A DNA stretch of 64,000 bases from Actinomycetes bacterium. Its GTDB lineage: Bacteria; Actinomycetota; Acidimicrobiia; Acidimicrobiales; Ilumatobacteraceae. Position numbers and translations under genes: made by a program. Of this stretch, positions 60,643 to 64,000 are shown in pieces; position 1 is the stretch's first letter; every line of letters begins with the position of its first letter. The DNA lies in contig JANXUF010000147.1 of the NCBI GenBank assembly GCA_025356335.1, forward strand, positions 1 to 64,000, in the 5' to 3' direction. The notes beneath the pieces are model-generated. The model saw only the letters and a list, made by a program, of their open reading frames with translations. It made no database searches and had not been told where the DNA came from.

Positions 60643-63140
60643 TGAATTCACGACGACAGCTACCCCGACGTGGGGCTACCGCTCCACGTTCGATTCCCTT
60701 TCCGCGTTCACGGGCGCTCGGCGTGCTGCTGACGATCGCCCTGCTGTTCGGTGCCTTGGTCGCCGCCAGGATCGCCGTCGAAGATGCCTCGGCGGCCGGG
60801 TCGCCGCAGACCGAGCTGATCTCACAACAGGCCAACGACGGCGTCCCCCTCGACCGCAGCGGAGCCCCGACAATTTCTGGCGACGGCCAGTTTGTCGCCT
60901 TCGGCTTCTCACCCGACAACACCAACCGTGAACTTCGCGATCGACAAGCGGCGACAACGCTCGCCGTTAACGACAACTATTTCACTGTCGTGAGCCGAGA
61001 CGGATGCTTCGTCGCATTCACCGGCACTGGCTCGCCGACGGGATTCCAGCCATACGTGGCTAACCGATGTGGCGGCGGTGCGGCGCAGGCCTTGCCGGTC
61101 GCGGCGCCAAACGGCAATACGTTCATCTCGCGACTGGACATCTCTGCGCACGGTCGCTTCCTCGCGGTGTCCTTTCGGGGTAACAGTCCTGAGGTCGTCG
61201 TCATCGATCGCGCCGCGAATCCCGTCACATATGCGGTGCTACCAAACGCTTCTGAACCGTCGTTGGGGGACGAGACCATCACCCAAAAGGTCGCACTCAC
61301 CGTCACTCAGCCTGCGGGCGGCGTAACCGTGCCACCTCCAGGCGTCGTGCTGTGGGATCCGATTTTCTCGGTCGATCCGGCGGCTCCCGCATTGCAGACG
61401 AGGTTCACGCAGATCAGCGTGGCGTCTGGCAACCCAATCGCCGGGAACGGTGTCAACGAGTCTCCATCGATGACACCTGACGGTCGGTTCGTGGCCTTCG
61501 CCTCCACTGCCGACAACCTGACGGTTCCGACCGGGGGGATCGAGCAGATCTATGTGCACGACGTCGCCAACAACGTCACGAAGTTGGTGACCCACAGTGC
61601 GGCGGCGAATTCATTTGGCGATCACGCGTCGCTCGTCCCGTCGATCAGTGCCGACGGCTCCCAGATCGCCTTCGAAACGACCGCAGCGAACCTGTTGGCG
61701 CCCGTTCCGGGACTGGGCGCATCTCCCTGTGCCAACTGCACCCCGAAATACGACCTGCTGGTGGCGACGAACAGGGGTGGCTTCTTCGACACCGTTGCCT
61801 ACGACCGGGTACAGCTCGACCCCAATGGCAACCCGTTCGACATGTCGCAGAATGCCGCAAACGAAGATCCGCAGATCTCGTCGAACGGGCGTTGGGTCGC
61901 CTTCACGTCCGGGTTCAACCAGGCGTTGGGCGCGGCGACCTTGGGGCCGCCGGCAACCAATGTGGGAACGGGCCCAACCACGGACGTGAGCGACAACGTC
62001 TATGTCCACGGGCGGCCGACGGCGTTGACCATCTCGACGTCGGATTTCGGCAACGTCACACTCGGTCAGACGGCCCCGGCGTTGACCGCCACCGTCACCA
62101 ACACCGGGATCTCCAGTGTGCTGCCGGCGACGATCACGGCCGCCGACGGTCAATTCGTCATCACCGGCGGGACGTGTCAGGTGAACGTGTGGATCTCGCC
62201 AGGGCAGTCGTGCACCGTCACGGCGACGTTCACGCCGTCTGCGGTCGGCGTTCGCGCCGGCACCTTGACGGTTTCCGAAGCCGGCTTCAGGCCGGTCGTC
62301 GGAACCGGAGCGTTCCGCGGCACCGGGGTGCTTCCGGCGACCGTTCCTCCGACGAACCCCGCGACGGACCCCCCGACCGACCCCCCGATCGCGCCGCCCA
62401 CTGCGCCGCCGACGGCACCGCGTACGGTCCCGCCGACCGCACCGCGGACCGCGCCTCCGACGGCCCCGCCGACCGTCCCCAGAGTCGGAGCGCTGGTGTT
62501 CGATCCGCCAGCCCTGCAGTTCGGTCTCGCCGTCGCCGGAGCGGCCGCTGCGCCGGTGTCCGTCACGCTGTCGAGCGCCGGTACCGCCTCGGTGGCGATC
62601 ACCAGTGTCGCTGTGTCCGGAGCGAATGCGGGCGAGTTCGCCGTGACCACGAACGGCTGCGACGGGCTGACGTTGGCACCCTCACAGACCTGTGCCATCA
62701 CCCTCACGTTCACGCCGGGCGGTGCCGGCGACCGCACGGCGACGCTGACAGCCGGATCGGCGACCGTTACGGCGACGGCGGCCCTCGACGGACAGGGCAT
62801 CTATCAGCCGACGCTCCGCCTCAGCCCCGACATGATCCCCATCGGGCAGATCGCCGTGGCCTTCGGCGACAAGTTCCCGCCGGCGACGACGATCCAGCTG
62901 AAGTGGGCCAACCTGGCGTCCACCTACACAGCAGTCACCGACGCCAACGGACACGTGACCGTACAGATCCCGATACGTTCAGGTGAGCCGCCGGGGCGGC
63001 GAACACTGCAGGTCGTCGATCAACCGACGCTGTTCACCACGGTGTCTGCACCGGCGCTGATCGTTTCCCCGAACATGCAGCCGCCTTCGAACTTCAATCC
63101 GGCGTTCAACGGCATCACCGTGCTCGTGATCCGCGGTTGA
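60642..63140 (+). CDS. Exported beta-propeller protein with two ASH domains
   Basis: An 832-residue exported protein. A basic N-terminus and one hydrophobic stretch (RALGVLLTIALLFGALVAARIAV region, residues 25-47) act as signal peptide or anchor. PD40/TolB-like blades follow (PTISGDGQFVAFGF, PSMTPDGRFVAFAS, PSISADGSQIAFET, PQISSNGRWVAFTS). Two ASH or choice-of-anchor-D domains (about 460-563 and 617-720) are separated by a Pro/Thr linker (566-611), and an IPT-like C-terminal part ends the protein. The ATG overlaps the regulator stop (TGATG). It is homologous at the N-terminus to the next gene. The function is not known. Confidence 0.87.
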   Translation: MNSRRQLPRRGATAPRSIPFPRSRALGVLLTIALLFGALVAARIAVEDASAAGSPQTELISQQANDGVPLDRSGAPTISGDGQFVAFGFSPDNTNRELRDRQAATTLAVNDNYFTVVSRDGCFVAFTGTGSPTGFQPYVANRCGGGAAQALPVAAPNGNTFISRLDISAHGRFLAVSFRGNSPEVVVIDRAANPVTYAVLPNASEPSLGDETITQKVALTVTQPAGGVTVPPPGVVLWDPIFSVDPAAPALQTRFTQISVASGNPIAGNGVNESPSMTPDGRFVAFASTADNLTVPTGGIEQIYVHDVANNVTKLVTHSAAANSFGDHASLVPSISADGSQIAFETTAANLLAPVPGLGASPCANCTPKYDLLVATNRGGFFDTVAYDRVQLDPNGNPFDMSQNAANEDPQISSNGRWVAFTSGFNQALGAATLGPPATNVGTGPTTDVSDNVYVHGRPTALTISTSDFGNVTLGQTAPALTATVTNTGISSVLPATITAADGQFVITGGTCQVNVWISPGQSCTVTATFTPSAVGVRAGTLTVSEAGFRPVVGTGAFRGTGVLPATVPPTNPATDPPTDPPIAPPTAPPTAPRTVPPTAPRTAPPTAPPTVPRVGALVFDPPALQFGLAVAGAAAAPVSVTLSSAGTASVAITSVAVSGANAGEFAVTTNGCDGLTLAPSQTCAITLTFTPGGAGDRTATLTAGSATVTATAALDGQGIYQPTLRLSPDMIPIGQIAVAFGDKFPPATTIQLKWANLASTYTAVTDANGHVTVQIPIRSGEPPGRRTLQVVDQPTLFTTVSAPALIVSPNMQPPSNFNPAFNGITVLVIRG

Positions 63141-63225
63141 CGCCGACCGGATTCGAGACAGCTGACCGGTCGCCGCCGCGAGCAACGAGGCTGGGGCGTA
63201 AGGTCATGGGTCGAAGGAGTGGGCA

Positions 63226-64000
63226 ATGGGTAACGGAAGCTCGATAGTCAGGAGGCGGCCGGTCCGCGCCCTGGCCAGTGTCGCCGTGATCAGCGTCTCG
63301 CTCGTGCTGGTCGTGGCACAGCGGTCGCCGGCTGCGACGCCGCCGGCAGAATTGGTGTCGGTCCTCGATACCGGTGGCAACCAGTCCTACGGCCCGAGCA
63401 TCTCCGCCGACGGTGCATTGGTCGGGTTCACCTCCAGCTTCTCGATCGACAACACGACGAGTTCGCTCGCCAAGGTCAGAGATCGAGCCGCCAAGGTCAC
63501 CGAAGCGGTGCCGTGGCCGCAGCAGACACAGAACAGTCAGGACGGCGCCGTCCTCAGCCGGGACGGATGCCAGTCCGTCTACGTCACGACGGTCGACGCA
63601 GCGGACGCCGCCGGTGCGTACCAGACGCCCGCCGTCATCGCCGCCAATCGCTGCGCAGGTGGAGCGACGAACCGGCTCTTCGTCCCCGCTCGCGCCGATC
63701 TCAAGCACGGTCCGATCACGGACCTGGCGGTGTCGAGTCGTGGCGGGTACGTCGCCTTCGCCTGGGGTCCCGATCTGGTCAGGGTGGAACGCGACGCCAA
63801 CGGCAACCCCGTCGACGTCAAGACGCTCACGAACCATCGGGCGAGCGCTCCCTCTCTCGGCGACGAGGGCATCACGGGAAGCGTCGCCTTCACCGGACTC
63901 TTCGGAGCTTCGGGGGGCCCGCCACAGGTCCAGCTGTGGGATCCGTCGAAGGCTGCTACCGATCCGACGTCGGTGACGTTGGTCAGCGCCAAGTCCGGTT
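63226..64000 (+). CDS. Exported beta-propeller paralogue, partial
   Basis: The open frame continues past the window end after 258 codons. The N-terminus has a basic start, the hydrophobic ALASVAVISVSLVLVVA and likely cleavage near PAATPPA. YGPSISADGALVGFTSSF, SRDGCQSVYVTT and SSRGGYVAFAWG match blades of the preceding protein, so the two are tandem paralogues of the same propeller type. ATG 63226 has AAGGAG about 8 nt upstream, and the gap to the previous stop is 85 nt. Whether it also carries ASH domains cannot be seen. Confidence 0.85.
   Translation, partial: MGNGSSIVRRRPVRALASVAVISVSLVLVVAQRSPAATPPAELVSVLDTGGNQSYGPSISADGALVGFTSSFSIDNTTSSLAKVRDRAAKVTEAVPWPQQTQNSQDGAVLSRDGCQSVYVTTVDAADAAGAYQTPAVIAANRCAGGATNRLFVPARADLKHGPITDLAVSSRGGYVAFAWGPDLVRVERDANGNPVDVKTLTNHRASAPSLGDEGITGSVAFTGLFGASGGPPQVQLWDPSKAATDPTSVTLVSAKSG

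Noticed and set aside
58768..60651. 627-codon minus-strand open frame containing GGAIRP repeats
   Set aside because: It is the complement of the BTAD regulator, and its repeats are the minisatellite read backwards.

Overview
The window is typical high-GC actinobacterial chromosome. TANNNT -10 elements sit 6-9 nt before ATG/GTG starts, ATGA/GTGA overlaps are common, and mycothiol-type DinB enzymes, a SCO6745-family protein, SARP/BTAD regulation and MreB occur together. This gene mix suggests Acidimicrobiia (an Ilumatobacter-like lineage), but that placement is an inference from family recognition only. I see no tRNA, rRNA, CRISPR array, integrase, transposase or prophage gene. Coding density is very high: no gap exceeds about 240 bp, so no stretch over 300 bp lacks a gene.

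0-12 kb is a phosphate-starvation block. A Tat-exported metallophosphoesterase and pstS each have a predicted 11-bp-periodic PHO box upstream. pstS-pstC-pstA-pstB-phoU and a SenX3/PhoR-RegX3/PhoP pair follow in one run of nearly abutting genes, with an 18-bp hairpin between pstS and pstC and a terminator after the regulator. A leaderless MFS gene comes next. 12-24 kb holds single housekeeping or exported genes: methyltransferase, flavin oxidoreductase-like protein, a zincin-like protein without HExxH, a beta-helix lipoprotein, an SGNH hydrolase, an atypical SDR, a catalytically dead-looking HtrA/PDZ protein, then moaE-small membrane protein-mreB (with a CTG start) and an RNB ribonuclease.

24-40 kb contains a thioesterase, a group of methyltransferases and glycosyltransferases (GT2, GT-C, GT4) likely serving cell-surface glycans, an ABC-2 transporter divergent from a DesK/NarL-type two-component system with a candidate operator between them, an SDR, an MFS exporter, a GT4-methyltransferase-toroid protein operon behind a 16-bp palindrome, and rsgA. 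40-54 kb carries an MMPL transporter, topA, tmk-holB, an M20 peptidase, a secreted phospholipase-C-type phosphoesterase flanked by matched direct repeats, gnd-zwf, and a second DinB/MDMPI protein.

54-64 kb has an S9 peptidase, a truncated VapC-like PIN remnant, a SCO6745-family protein, and the most unusual locus of the window. A 12-codon leader ORF is coupled to a 1018-residue STAND-ATPase/BTAD regulator that contains a 21-triplet collagen-like Gly-X-Y linker encoded by a minisatellite. This is followed directly by two tandem paralogous exported beta-propeller proteins; the complete one carries two ASH domains, and the second runs off the window end. The partners of this system must lie to the right of the window.
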